A stretch of 64,000 nt of DNA from Piliocolobus tephrosceles. Taxonomy: Eukaryota > Chordata > Mammalia > Primates > Cercopithecidae. Below the pieces are notes generated by a model. The model searched no databases and was not told the DNA's origin. It saw nothing but the letters and a program-made list of their open reading frames with translations. Shown here in pieces: positions 12,801-20,498 of the stretch. The number at the start of each line of letters is the position of its first letter. Position 1 is the stretch's first letter. The stretch is from positions 62,054,160 through 62,118,159 of the forward strand of contig NC_045446.1 of NCBI RefSeq assembly GCF_002776525.5, written 5' to 3'. The translations under genes and the position numbers were made by a program.

Positions 12801-14248
12801 TGTGGGCAGCAGATCTTTGTGGACGTCAGTGAAGAGGGGATCATTGAGAACACGTATAGGCTGTCCTGCAATCATGTGTATCCTCCCTGGAGCTCCTGGG
12901 CCACATCTCTCCTGCAACCTGCACACTCCAGTGAGGGAGAGAAAGGGGGTGGTCATGACCCTAGGTGTGCTGTCCAGACCCTTGAGTGTAGGAGAGCCAC
13001 GAGAGGGCTGCCTTCCCCACGCTTTCCCACAGATCAGAGTCACTCTTAGGTAAACAGCGGTTACAACCTGGCTGGGTCTGAGAGGAACCTGAGGCTGCAG
13101 CTAGTGAGGCCATGCTAGCTTACCTGAGATCTGACCAGTCACAGGGGAAGAGGACCCTCTAATGGGATCCCTCAGTTTAGCATCAAATCCCTTATTCTGA
13201 ATAACACTTCTAATATTTATCATGTATTTACCCAGCTCCCATTCTGTGCCTATGTTGAGAGAGCCATGTGTTGTCTCCATTTTGCCCCATAACAATCTTG
13301 TGAGACAGGGATCATTATCCTTACTTTACATGTGAGGAAACAGGTTCAGACAGAGGGACTTGCCCAACATTACAGAGCTGATAAAGCATGAAGGCAGGAT
13401 TTGAATCTTTTAAAGACTGGCCTGGGGCTGGAGTGCCGCCCTGGCTCTCACCATTTCCCTTGACCAGCGGTGCTCAGCTTCCACGAGTTCTGCATCCGCG
13501 GCTGGTGCATCGTGGGAAAGAAGCAGACGTGTCCCTACTGCAAAGAGAAGGTAGACCTCAAGAGGATGTTCAGCAATCCGTATCCTTTATTGGGGTCCTT
13601 GTTGGGAGTGGGCTGTGGGAAGAAAGTACTGGCCAGTGTGCCCTGCTTTGGGTCCTCCCGTGGCCCTCACTTCTGCCTTCAACCTATTCTTAGCCTCCTT
13701 GCAGCTATTGTCACGGACAGATAGATTTGTGTCAGCCTTAGGCTATATTTTCTTACACTGGCAGTTCCTTCTTAGAGAATGTGTTACAGGAGGCCATCCC
13801 TGCATGTTAGTCGTGGGGAACTAGGATTTCTCTCTCTACCTCTCTCAGGGCTGCCCTGCCTCCCATACCAGTCCCCTCTGTTTGCCTCCTGCATTCTCTG
13901 CGTTCAGCTCTACTCCAACGGACAGGCTGTGAGGAGGAAGAGGAGGGCGAGGGCAAAGTTGGGAGTAGGCTGAGTAGGAAGTAAGGCTGGGCCCTTCCAG
14001 AAAGCCTCCATTCCTCTAGGCTGTGGAGCAGCTGGAAAGTGGGGCAGACCCAGGGAGCCCCACCACCCATGCTAGATCACTCCTGGCAGCTCTTGCACAG
14101 AGCCTCTTTTCTTTAACACACTGACAGCTGGGAGAGGCCTCACGTCATGTATGGGCAACTGCTGGACTGGCTTCGATACTTGGTAGCCTGGCAGCCTGTC
14201 ATCATTGGCCTAGTCCAAGGCATCAACTACATTCTAGGCCTGGAATAG
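684..14248 (+). CDS. RNF121: RNF121, E3 ubiquitin ligase RING finger protein 121 (5' end outside window)
   Basis: Six joined coding exons (684-838, 4872-4979, 8906-9026, 12744-12877, 13478-13579, 14128-14248) give 246 residues and a TAG stop, about residues 82-327 of the 327-aa human protein as I recall it. The product is a multi-pass ER/Golgi membrane ubiquitin ligase, linked in the literature to quality control and trafficking of membrane proteins such as voltage-gated sodium channels. Visible are hydrophobic segments in exons 1, 2, 3 and 6 and a RING-H2 domain split over exons 4 and 5: CAVC, then SCNHVFHEFC, then CPYC, a C3H2C3 ligand set starting near residue 226. The spacing between the first and second ligand pairs is long, as in the family. 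Exon phases close without a shift. The first exon here starts with an ATG codon that is internal (it follows an AG acceptor), so it is not the gene's start. The N-terminal exons and promoter lie to the left of the window. Confidence 0.96.
1260..1382 (+). repeat. L2-like 3' end
   Basis: Contains GCCTGGCACATAGTAG and the GTTGAATGAATGAATC ending typical of old LINE/MIR 3' ends. Confidence 0.4.
1555..1680 (+). repeat. Old interspersed repeat remnant (MIR/L2 class)
   Basis: ACTATGTGCCAGGCCCTGTG and GGGGATACAGAGCTGGATAA match the common ancient mammalian repeat pattern. Family not assigned. Confidence 0.4.
1950..2100 (+). repeat. MIR
   Basis: CCTGCCACTTGTTCAACTGT through TGAATTCTTCATCCCTAAAA follows the MIR core (class noun plus TGTGACCTTGGGC-like block). 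Confidence 0.6.
2211..2510 (-). repeat. AluY (older)
   Basis: Full-length reverse Alu from poly(T) GAGACGGAGTCTCGCTCTG to CGTGCCCAGCC. It has AluY bases but not the Old World monkey-specific ones. Confidence 0.9.
2524..2819 (-). repeat. AluS with (ATTT)n tail
   Basis: Directly follows the previous Alu. The tail has become a tetranucleotide repeat (TATTTATTTATT, 2525-2553). Confidence 0.88.
2863..3159 (-). repeat. AluJ
   Basis: Diverged reverse Alu (GAGGTCGCACTCTGTCGCCC to GAGCCATTATACCTGCC). Third of three tandem reverse Alus. Confidence 0.82.
3694..3841 (+). repeat. Free left Alu monomer (FLAM-like)
   Basis: A single arm only, from GGCCAAGCAACAGCGGTTTA to GACCCTGTCTCTAGCC and a 22-base A tail. 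About half Alu length with no second arm. Confidence 0.75.
4373..4680 (+). repeat. AluS
   Basis: Full-length, GCCGGGCGTGGTGGCTCACG to CATCTCCAAAAAAAA. Lies 190 bp before the RNF121 exon at 4872. Confidence 0.9.
4872..4979 (+). CDS. RNF121: RNF121 coding exon, second in window
   Basis: Completes the split Arg codon and encodes 35 codons from LVYKWFLLIYK to LNLLF, then AA of a Lys codon. It holds a long hydrophobic membrane segment (ATGIVGYMAVMFTLFGLNLLF). Acceptor CCCCAG; donor AA/GTGAGT. Confidence 0.95.
5379..5602 (+). repeat. hAT-type non-autonomous DNA transposon remnant
   Basis: Begins CAGGGGTTGGCAAAC and ends near GTTCGCTGACTCTTG, which are imperfect terminal inverted repeats. The internal block AAAATATTTACCATCTGGCC is typical of a common mammalian MER element. 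Family name not assigned. Confidence 0.65.
5940..6070 (-). repeat. L1 fragment (old)
   Basis: GGGCACTTAGGTTGTTTCAA and CATTCCTAGGAATGGAATTT resemble reverse L1M 3' sequence. Confidence 0.5.
6391..6705 (+). repeat. Alu (Sz/J type)
   Basis: GGCCAGGTATGGTGGCTCTC to CATCTCAAAAAAAATATAAA. Somewhat diverged. Confidence 0.85.
6908..7201 (-). repeat. AluS
   Basis: Poly(T) GAGATGGAGTCATGCTTTAT to CCACGCCTGGCC. With the preceding element it forms a head-on Alu pair about 200 bp apart. Confidence 0.88.
7461..7756 (-). mobile_element. Young Old World monkey AluY with target-site duplication
   Basis: Carries GGCCGGATCTCAGC and CTAGTTTTTTGTA. The 17-bp duplication AACAAAGATAATTTTCT flanks it at 7444-7460 and 7757-7773 without mismatch. 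Confidence 0.92.
8001..8066 (-). repeat. hAT-type DNA transposon, part 1 (interrupted)
   Basis: TTTCTGTAAAGGTCCAAATA is the reverse of the 3' part of the element seen at 5379-5602. The copy is cut by a partial Alu. Confidence 0.55.
8070..8291 (+). repeat. Alu, 5'-truncated and internally worn
   Basis: Starts at CCAAGGCAGGTGGATCACCT and ends CTCTAGCCTGGTACAAGAGG. No poly(A) tail. Confidence 0.75.
8727..8797 (-). repeat. hAT-type DNA transposon, part 2
   Basis: GGCAGCAGACTGGATTTGGT to CATAGTTTGCCC is the reverse of the 5' part of the same element type. Probably the other half of the copy at 8001-8066. Confidence 0.5.
8906..9026 (+). CDS. RNF121: RNF121 coding exon, third in window
   Basis: Forty codons from IKPEDAMDFG to YMASTIG, with a hydrophobic segment (ISLLFYGLYYGVL) followed by an acidic, cysteine-containing loop. 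Acceptor TTGCAG; donor GGG/GTGAGT. Confidence 0.95.
9186..9550 (+). repeat. L1 3' end
   Basis: CAATACAGCCATAAAAAAGG, ACTGCATGTTCTTTCTTATA and CATGTACCCTCTGAATCTAA follow the L1 3' end to an A tail. No intact frame. Confidence 0.85.
9860..10090 (-). repeat. Possible L2 remnant
   Basis: GGCTTCCTTGAAAAAGTGAC and GAAAAGAGCATTCGTAAGAG resemble reverse L2 3' sequence. Confidence 0.35.
10136..10422 (+). repeat. Alu (S/J)
   Basis: GGCCGGGCACAGTGGCTCCC to TGTCTCTAAATAAGTAAAAA, with a small deletion in the first arm. Last Alu before a 24-kb Alu-free stretch. Confidence 0.85.
11555..12230 (-). repeat. L1M 3' region
   Basis: Reverse L1 signature: AAGTATACAGTTCAGTGCCT, GGCTGAATAGTATTCCATTG and ATAGGCACTTGGGTTGTTTC in the expected order. 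Degraded. Confidence 0.75.
12591..12613 (+). repeat. Poly(A) tract
   Basis: Twenty-three A residues with no Alu or L1 body directly before them, about 130 bp upstream of an RNF121 exon. Confidence 0.8.
12744..12877 (+). CDS. RNF121: RNF121 coding exon, fourth in window (RING domain, first half)
   Basis: Forty-four codons plus 2 nt from FYSESGMPTK to RLSCNH. It carries the first zinc-ligand pair (CAVC, near residues 226 and 229) and the Cys-His of the second. Acceptor TTCAG; the donor is CATGT/GTATCCTCC, a minor-spliceosome-like site. Confidence 0.95.
12878..13477 (+). other. RNF121: Putative U12-type (minor spliceosome) intron of RNF121
   Basis: The donor begins GTATCCTCC, matching the U12 donor core /GTATCCT. 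Upstream of the 3' splice site is TCCCTTGAC (13456-13464), one base off the TTCCTTRAC branch consensus, with its branch A about 14 nt before the intron end. There is no long polypyrimidine tract between branch and AG. Intron phase is 2. A MIR remnant lies inside at about 13296-13410. Confidence 0.8.
13296..13410 (-). repeat. MIR
   Basis: TGTGAGGAAACAGGTTCAGA and GACTTGCCCAACATTACAGA match reverse MIR. Inside the first U12-like intron. Confidence 0.65.
13478..13579 (+). CDS. RNF121: RNF121 coding exon, fifth in window (RING domain, second half)
   Basis: Thirty-three codons with partial codons at both ends, from FHEFCIRGWC to MFSN. It carries the His-Cys ligands and the last pair CPYC. Because the RING is cut between the adjacent zinc ligands H and H, skipping this exon would destroy the domain. 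The donor CC/GTATCCTTT is a perfect U12 consensus. Confidence 0.95.
13580..14127 (+). other. RNF121: Putative U12-type (minor spliceosome) intron of RNF121
   Basis: Donor GTATCCTTT matches the U12 consensus exactly. TTCTTTAAC (14109-14117) is one base off TTCCTTAAC, with the branch A about 11 nt before the exon, the spacing typical of U12 introns. It directly follows another U12-like intron. Confidence 0.85.
14128..14248 (+). CDS. RNF121: RNF121 terminal coding exon
   Basis: Encodes WERPHVMYGQ to GINYILGLE, then TAG at 14246-14248. The hydrophobic C-terminus (LVAWQPVIIGLVQGINYILGL) reads as a final membrane segment after the RING. Confidence 0.95.
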
Positions 14249-15128
14249 TGACGAAGAGCATCAGTGGAGAACCCACCCCACACGCCGTGGAGCTCAGGGC
14301 ACTCTCCTGCCTGCCCACAAAGACCTTCTGGGTGGGAAAGACTCAAAGGGGCGCTTGGGCCACTCAGGACCCCTCCGGTTGTGTCGGACTGGGGAGGGAT
14401 ATGATAGAGACCCAGCCAGTGGGGCTGTCAGCAGTGGGGGGCTTTTTAAAGGAAAACTATTTTGATGAATATATTTTAAAAACCTTTTTTTTTTTTTTTT
14501 TTGGAGCATAGGAATTTCCCCCCTCCAGGCTTCACCCTCCCTGCCTAAGCAGGGTGGGGGCAGAGCCTTGACATTTTTGGTTTAAAGGAGCCTTCTCATC
14601 TCTGGCCAAGAACACTGCTGGGCTCCCAGGTAGCTGAAGACCTCAGCCCACCCACTCCCTTCCCTTTCCCTGTGTGGGGCTCAAGCCTGGTGCACTTAGT
14701 ATAGAAGAGCTAATGTACTCAGGCTGGTGCCACGGGTGAGCACCAAGTGTCCTCCCTCCCCCACTGTCTGGGACAACAGGACAAGTGTTGTGTCTGACTC
14801 TGTCTCCCCCCGTCCAGGAGCTATAGGCCGGTTGAGGCAAGTGGAACCTTATCAGTGACTTGTCCAACAAGGGAAGCCTTGGGGCCTCAGAATTCATTGA
14901 AGATTTGTTTTGGGACAACTGGAAGAATCAGCACCATGGATACTTGCCCGTGGGCAGGGCTGTGGTCAGCCAAGAATAGAGGTCATATAGTTGGGCCATG
15001 GGGCAATTGTTGGCAGCCATGACTGACGGCCCCTTGTGCAAGCTCATTCTTCAGTGGATCCTTCAGTGGAGTGGTGACACGTGCCAGTGGTCACTCTGCC
15101 ACATCACTTCTTTCTTGAAAGCCTAAGA

Positions 15129-15172
15129 GTGTGTATGCATGTGTGTGTGTCTGTATGTGTGTGTGCACGTGA
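15129..15172 (+). repeat. GT-rich simple repeat in RNF121 3' UTR
   Basis: Imperfect (GT)n with interspersed CA and CT units (GTGTGTATGCATGTGTGTG). The interruptions suggest an old, stable tract. Confidence 0.75.
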
Positions 15173-15403
15173 GGCAGAAGAATATGACAGATGTCAACTT
15201 CTCCCTGTGTCAAATGATACGCCCTTGAAGCTGGCAGGGGATTCCCAGTCCAGGGAATATCCCTACATGATTTTTGTCATTCATGGGTCCTCCCTGGGCC
15301 TGCCAACAAAAGTGGTGGGTGGGTAGAGGGATAAGGCCCAAGTGAGTACAGGTTCTCAGAGGGGGCTTCTAGGAAGGCCCCAGCCCTAGTACTAGGCGAC
15401 TTG

Positions 15404-15409
15404 AATAAA
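15404..15409 (+). terminator. RNF121: AATAAA poly(A) signal, RNF121 (proximal)
   Basis: Canonical hexamer in TTGAATAAAGTGGG, followed by a G-rich stretch. Confidence 0.6.
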
Positions 15410-15521
15410 GTGGGAGGTCAAACATGAGCCTTTGGCATTGGGTTTCTAGGGAATATGACCCAGTAGGGCCTGCTCCTTCAAGGGCAGCAAGAACCAAGCA
15501 GGATGTTGTCACTCCCGTCTG

Positions 15522-15527
15522 AATAAA
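15522..15527 (+). terminator. RNF121: AATAAA poly(A) signal, RNF121 (distal)
   Basis: Second canonical hexamer in CTGAATAAAGCTCC, 118 bp past the first. Either could be used. Confidence 0.6.
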
Positions 15528-15545
15528 GCTCCATGAGCTGGGTTG

Positions 15546-17847
15546 GAAAGCTGAACATTTATCTTGCTTTCTTCTTCCCACCTCTTTCCCTGGAGTCTCC
15601 AGGGGTGTCTTGCCTTTGCTAACCCCCATCTGAGACCTGAGGGTCTGGGGATGGTTAGGCCTGCCTTTCTGCTGTTCCTGGCTGTTCCCCTGCCGACATC
15701 CCTAGGAGTGGTGGAATGCCAGGCTCCTGTCCTGTGGCCTAAGGGGGCCTGGGGCATCACTGGGCCTGCTTTCAGACTGAAGTTGCTCTATGTTCTCACT
15801 GCCTGAGGCCAGTGTCCTGCCACCACCTGCCTGCCTTAGGGCCATACTCAACTTCAGCTTCTCTTTCCCAGCGATGGCTTCCCATGGTACCCTGCTGTTT
15901 ATGCCAGGCTGTTCACCTCCTCAGAGAGGGCAATGGGGCTGGTCAAAGGACCCAGGGATCACCTTTTCACTTTCCCCCCCCACCCGCATGTCAGGCTCAG
16001 GTGAGAAACCAAGACCAGGCTGTCCAAAGCTCTTTTCATGTGTAACAGCCCTGAGTCCCTTGACCTCCCCTTGGCCTAACTCTGGCCTTGGTTCCACTAA
16101 GGCAGAGTCCTCTTGTCTCTTCCTACCATCTCCCACTGGACTGTGTCTCTCAGAAATCCCAGGCAGCCTTGCCTCCTGACCTAATTCCTGGAGATACTGG
16201 TGTTCCTGGGAGGAATTTCCCCTGCATCTTATGTGCTAGAAGTCCCTGGGGCAAGAGGTAGGGGGAGGAATTGAGAGGAGGAAAAACGCGAACTCGATAC
16301 CTAGAGAAGAAGGATGTGACTTGTAGTCTCCTATTTCTAAATTAGGAATATGAATCTGGTTTTTCTACAAGAAACTTGAGATCACAGCTGACTGTGTCCC
16401 TGATGCATCCACCAAACCCAGTTCCATCTGTGGGCCTCCCTGGCTCTGTCACCAGCCCTTGCACCCTCCTGATCACAGGAGTCACAAACCTCAGACGTGC
16501 AGCTCCTGTCCACACTTAATATATGCATGCACATTGGATCACCCAGCCCTGGTCTTTCTGCTTCCATGGATAACTGCATGACCCTGAGAGCGCAAACCTC
16601 CTTAGATTTAGCATCCTAGGTTCCTCACATGCCTCACCCTGAAACCTGGCGCTCCTGCAGCCCCAGCACCATTTGTCCCATCAGTGACCAGATTCATATT
16701 CTGGTGTAGCCTCTGTTGCCGGAGCCAGTGCTGAACCGGAGCCTCTTCCCCGGGAAGTACCCGCCCTTCCCTCCTGTTAGGGTTGGCTCTCGAGCTTGTG
16801 TGCCAGTTCCTGGGTTGGCCGTGAGAGTTCTACAGACAAGGGGGAAGTGCTCTCGGTGTATTTCCTGTGGTGGGTTCACATGCAGCTAGACACAGCTAAC
16901 TTGAGTCTTGGAGCTCCTAGAGGGGAGCTTCTGGAAAGGAAGGCTCTTCAGGACCTCTTGGAAGCCAGGTAGGAGTCTGGAACTACTAGTGAACCTAGAC
17001 TTGTAGCTCTGGCCAGAGGGGCTAGGATGAGAGACGGAGGGTGTGATGGTGGGTGCTGGGAGATGCAGCCGACCTTGGGGCTGGTGGCTGGGGGAGCCTG
17101 GGAAAGGCCAGGATGTGGATGGGCTGGTATGGCATTGAGCCTGAAATGGTCCAACTTGGGGTCCCCAGTGCCTAGGAAAGTTGTCCCCTTGAATATTAGT
17201 GTGAAGGTGAAGGAGGAAGGAGATGCCTGTTCATATGGAAACAAAGACCTGGCTGTGAAGGGGGGAGGTGAACACCAAAGTCCTGACACTTGGATGGGAC
17301 AGAATTGATCTGTGAGAGACTCTTATCTAGTTCACACCTAGGTGACCCTGGGGGTGGCGTGGGGGTAGAGATCCCAGTCTGGTATCATCTGGAGAGTAGG
17401 GGTCCCAAGAGCTGAAGGTTTCTGGCCACTGAACTTTGGCTAAAGCAGAGGTGTAACAGCTGCTCAGGATTCCCTGGTTAAAAAGTGAAAGTGAAATAGA
17501 GGATGGGGGCAGTGCTTTCCCAGAAGGATTGCTCGGCATCCTGCCCTTCCCAGAAGCAGCTCTGGTGCTGGAGAGAGCACTGCCTCCCTGTGTGACTGGG
17601 TGAGTCCATATTCTCTCTTTTTGGGTCTCAGTTTTGCTTTCCCTAATGAAGGGGTAAGATTGGACTAGGTAAGCATCTTATAACCATTTGTGGTCATGAG
17701 AGCTGGGGTGGGGAAGGATTGTCACTGGATGACCCCCCAGCTCTGTTTCTGAGTGCTGGAAGAGCTCCAGGCTATGCTACGGGAGGAAAAGCCAGCTACT
17801 GAGAAAAAGCGGGAGTGGTTTACCATTCTCCTCCCCCACCTTTCACC
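15546..17847. other. Intergenic / IL18BP upstream region
   Basis: No convincing coding exon is seen. Short open frames on both strands show no recognisable protein or splice structure. No Alu or L1 is present. Sequence at about 17560-17700 resembles a worn MIR. An IRF-type site lies at 17487-17496. Upstream non-coding IL18BP exons may lie here but could not be placed from sequence alone. Confidence 0.6.
17487..17496 (+). promoter_or_regulatory. IL18BP: IRF/ISRE-like element upstream of IL18BP
   Basis: GAAAGTGAAA fits the IRF-binding pattern GAAANNGAAA and lies about 0.36 kb before the exon holding the IL18BP start codon. IL18BP is known to be induced by interferon-gamma through IRF1 and C/EBP-beta, which makes the site a plausible part of its promoter. 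Confidence 0.55.
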
Positions 17848-17906
17848 AGAGAAGAGGACATTGTCACAGATAAAGAGCCAGCTCACCAGCTCCTGACACA
17901 TGCATC
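17848..17906 (+). other. IL18BP: IL18BP 5' untranslated leader (start-codon exon)
   Basis: The sequence from GAGAAGAGGACATTGTCACA to the ATG matches the start of human IL18BP mRNA as I recall it. It follows CACCAG, so it could be either a transcription start or a spliced exon. Confidence 0.55.
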
Positions 17907-17934
17907 ATGACCATGAGACACAACTGGACACCAG
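17907..17934 (+). CDS. IL18BP: IL18BP coding exon 1
   Basis: Nine codons (MTMRHNWTP) plus one base. Donor CCAG/GTAGGC. Start of the signal peptide. Confidence 0.92.
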
Positions 17935-19872
17935 GTAGGCCTTGGGGCTACGCATGGGCAGGAGGGGTAGGGTGAGGTCTGTGAACAGAATGGAGCAATG
18001 GGCTAACCAGGAGCCTTCACCCCAAGGCAAACGCCACCCAACAGACCTGGTGCTGCTGCTTTAAGAACCTGGGCGGATGCTGTGGCTCTGGCTCCATTCT
18101 AAAGCTCCTCTGTACTCTATTCAATAAGGGGCTAAAGGGGTGGGTGCTGAGGTGCCCCTCTTCCCACTCGGATTCCCTGGCTGGAGCCCAGACATGTCTG
18201 GGCTGGAGTTACATCCTTACCCGGGCAGCCCACTCTGTCTCCAGTCCAGATATGAGCCAGGATGCTGAGCGCTCCCAGCAGCCCAGCCGCTGACCTGTGA
18301 CTCTCCTTTCCTCAGACCTCAGCTTCTTGCGGGTCCTGCTTCTATGTGCTCACATCATCACTTTTCTGGTCAGAGCCACACCTGTCTCGCAGACCACCAC
18401 AGCTGCCACTGCCTCATCTAGAAGCACAAAGGACCCTTGCCCCTCCCAGCCCCCAGTGTTCCCAGCAGCTAAGCAGTGTCCAGCATTGGAAGTGACCTGG
18501 CCAGAGGTGGAAGTGCCACTGAGTAAGAAGCACAGCGGTCAAGGGTGGGCTATGGGCACAGAGGTTCCCAGGGTCGGGTTGACTCCTGAGCACCAGCCCC
18601 CTTCTGCCATGCACTACCAGCCGGGCCAGCTGGACTGAGCATGCACCATTCTCCTTCCCCAACCCACTATCATGGGTGTAGGCTTGGCACAGCTCCCAAG
18701 ATGCTCCCTACGAGGTAGGATAGAGAACTCAAGACATAAGTAATGGTCACAGACCTCCCAGAGCCTTGGTTGCAGTGGACTCCAAGGCCAGCCCCACCAC
18801 CCAGAGCCTGCTGGCCTCTGGCCATCTCAGAGGAGCAGCAGCCATCCAGCACTGCCTCTGTCACCTGGGTTCCCAAGTCACCGAGGCTGGGCACTAGAAA
18901 AGGTCATCCTGAGGAGACAGGTTCAGTAGAGGAGTCATCACGTGAACCAAGGACCCTTCCTCACATTCCCCATGTTTAGGGCTAGGGCCTCTCAGAGACA
19001 ACTGCACTTCCCCTTTAACGGACATTCCCACCTGGGTGGTGTGCAGAGCAGTTCTCTAGGTTCCAGATTCATGGGGACTGAGGGGAGCTGGCACGGAGGG
19101 CACAGCAGAGCAGGGCAGGGGAAGGGCCTGCTCTTCGGAAGGGCTAACCGCTGCCTGTGTCCCTAGATGGAACGCTCACCTTATCCTGTACGGCCTGCAG
19201 CCGCTTCCCCAACTTCAGCATGCTCTACTGGCTGGGCAATGGTTCCTTCATTGAGCACCTCCCAGGCCAGCTGTGGGAGGGGAGCACCAGGTGAGGGTCG
19301 CAGCAGCCAGGTGGGTGGGAAGGCCTTCTGCGGCCCTCTCATGACCTTTCCTTCCCCTCCGTTCCAGCCGGGAACATGGGAGCACAGGTACGCAGCTGTC
19401 CAAGGCCTTGGTGCTGGAGCAGCTGACCCCTGCGCTGCACAGCACCAACTTCTCCTGTGTGCTCATGGACCCCGAACAGGTTGTCCAGCGTCACGTCATC
19501 CTGGCCCAGCTCTGGGTGAGGAGCCCAAGGAGAGGCCTCCAGCAACAGGAGGAGCTCTTCTTCCATATGTGGGGAGGAAAGGGTGGGCTCTGCCAGAGCA
19601 GCCTCTAAACTAATGCCCAGCATTCCTGAAGGTCAGCCAGACAAAAAGGAACTTGGGTCTTGGGCAGGGGAGGCGTGGCCTGGGGCAAAGTGATGAGATA
19701 TCCCTCGTTTCCTTGGCCTGATCCTTGTCTGCCTTCACTTCCCTAGGCTGGGCTGAGGACAACCTTGCCCCCCACCCAAGAAGCCCTGCCCTCCAGCCAC
19801 AGCACAGGGCCACAGCAGCCCACAGCAGCGGGGTTAAGACTCAGCACAGGGCCAGCAGCAGCACGACCTTGA
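17907..19872 (+). CDS. IL18BP: IL18BP, interleukin-18-binding protein, with extended C-terminus
   Basis: Five exons (17907-17934, 18316-18522, 19167-19290, 19368-19515, 19747-19872) join to a 210-aa protein. It is a secreted decoy receptor that binds IL-18 and blocks its receptor, limiting interferon-gamma responses. Visible are a signal peptide (residues 1-30, core FLRVLLLCAHIITFLV, mature start TPVSQ), a Ser/Thr/Pro-rich stretch, and one Ig-like domain (about 65-161) with Cys86 and Cys150. N-glycosylation sequons occur at N79, N94, N103 and N147. Two differences from the 194-aa human form as I remember it: Cys131 is Ser, and a 13-bp insertion in the last exon shifts the frame so the usual stop (TAA, 19835-19837) is bypassed and translation ends at TGA 19870-19872. 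The start ATG is followed by a second in-frame ATG two codons on. Confidence 0.93.
18316..18522 (+). CDS. IL18BP: IL18BP coding exon 2
   Basis: Residues 10-78: the rest of the signal peptide, the Thr/Ser-rich linker (PVSQTTTAATAS) and the start of the Ig-like domain (KQCPALEVTWPEVEVPL). Acceptor CCTCAG; donor CTGA/GTAAGA. Confidence 0.95.
19167..19290 (+). CDS. IL18BP: IL18BP coding exon 3
   Basis: Residues 79-119 plus part of 120: the Ig core with LSCTACSRFPNFS and the YWLGNGSF tryptophan strand. It holds three sequons (N79, N94, N103). Donor ACCAG/GTGAGG. The following intron is only 77 bp. Confidence 0.95.
19368..19515 (+). CDS. IL18BP: IL18BP coding exon 4
   Basis: Residues 120-169: second half of the Ig domain, including STNFSC with the partner cysteine, and ending RHVILAQLW. 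QLSKAL replaces the QLCKAL I recall for human. Donor TGG/GTGAGG. Confidence 0.95.
19747..19872 (+). CDS. IL18BP: IL18BP terminal coding exon (frameshifted relative to human)
   Basis: Forty-one codons and TGA. The first 19 (AGLRTTLPPTQEALPSSHS) follow the human protein. After that the frame differs and gives a Gly/Pro/Ala-rich tail ending GPAAARP. A 13-bp direct repeat (CAGCACAGGGCCA at 19800-19812 and 19842-19854) brackets the change. Confidence 0.85.
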   Translation, partial: AGLRTTLPPTQEALPSSHSTGPQQPTAAGLRLSTGPAAARP

Positions 19873-20159
19873 CCAGAGCCTGGGTCCTACCCGTCTACCT
19901 GAAGTGAACAGTCCCCGACTGCCTACAGGCTGTGTGGGCGAGCAGCGCACTCCCTCCTCCTCTGCTTTGGGTCCCTTCTCTCACCAAATTCAAACTCCAT
20001 TCCCACCTACCTAGAAAATCGCAGCCTCCTTATAATAATGCCTCCTCCTCCCCCTGGCATTTTCTCTCTACCGACCCATTGGCTCTCCTAACGTCCTGCT
20101 CCTCACACTGCTCTACTGCTCAGAAACCACCACGACTGTTGATGCCTTAGCCTTGCACT

Positions 20160-20360
20160 CCAGGGCCCTACCTACATTTCCCACATTGACTTTCCGGACG
20201 CCTCCAACTATTCTTGCTTTCCCCAGACAGCTCCCACTCCCGTGTCTCTGCTCATTTAGTCCCGTCTTCCTCACCGTCCCAGCAGGGGAACTCTGAAGCC
20301 TGGTTGAAACGCCACCTCTTCAATGAAGTCGCCCTTGTTCAGCTCTGGCCACATTCTGCA
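20160..20360 (+). repeat. Possible L2 in IL18BP 3' UTR
   Basis: CCTGGTTGAAACGCCACCTC followed by TTCAATGAAGTCGCCC resembles the L2 3' part. Confidence 0.4.
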
Positions 20361-20492
20361 GACTTCATGTCTTCTTGCTGTATGTTGTTTTTTGTTGGTT
20401 TCCTTCACTCTAATGGGCTGATCCAGGGAAGGGATGGGGGCAGTGGCTGCTTCGGCTCCACACTGTATCTGTGTCATCCCCACATGGGGCCT

Positions 20493-20498
20493 CATAAA
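20493..20498 (+). terminator. IL18BP: CATAAA variant poly(A) signal, IL18BP
   Basis: One-base variant hexamer in CCTCATAAAGGATTATTCAA. No AATAAA is seen on this strand between the stop codon and the NUMA1 end. Confidence 0.5.

Larger units (their letters stand above)
14249..15545 (+). other. RNF121: RNF121 3' UTR
   Basis: Non-coding sequence after the stop, with a T tract at 14485-14503 and a GT-rich tract at about 15129-15172. AATAAA occurs at 15404-15409 and again at 15522-15527, so the mRNA end is placed between about 15.42 and 15.55 kb. The exact cleavage site is not visible. Confidence 0.7.
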
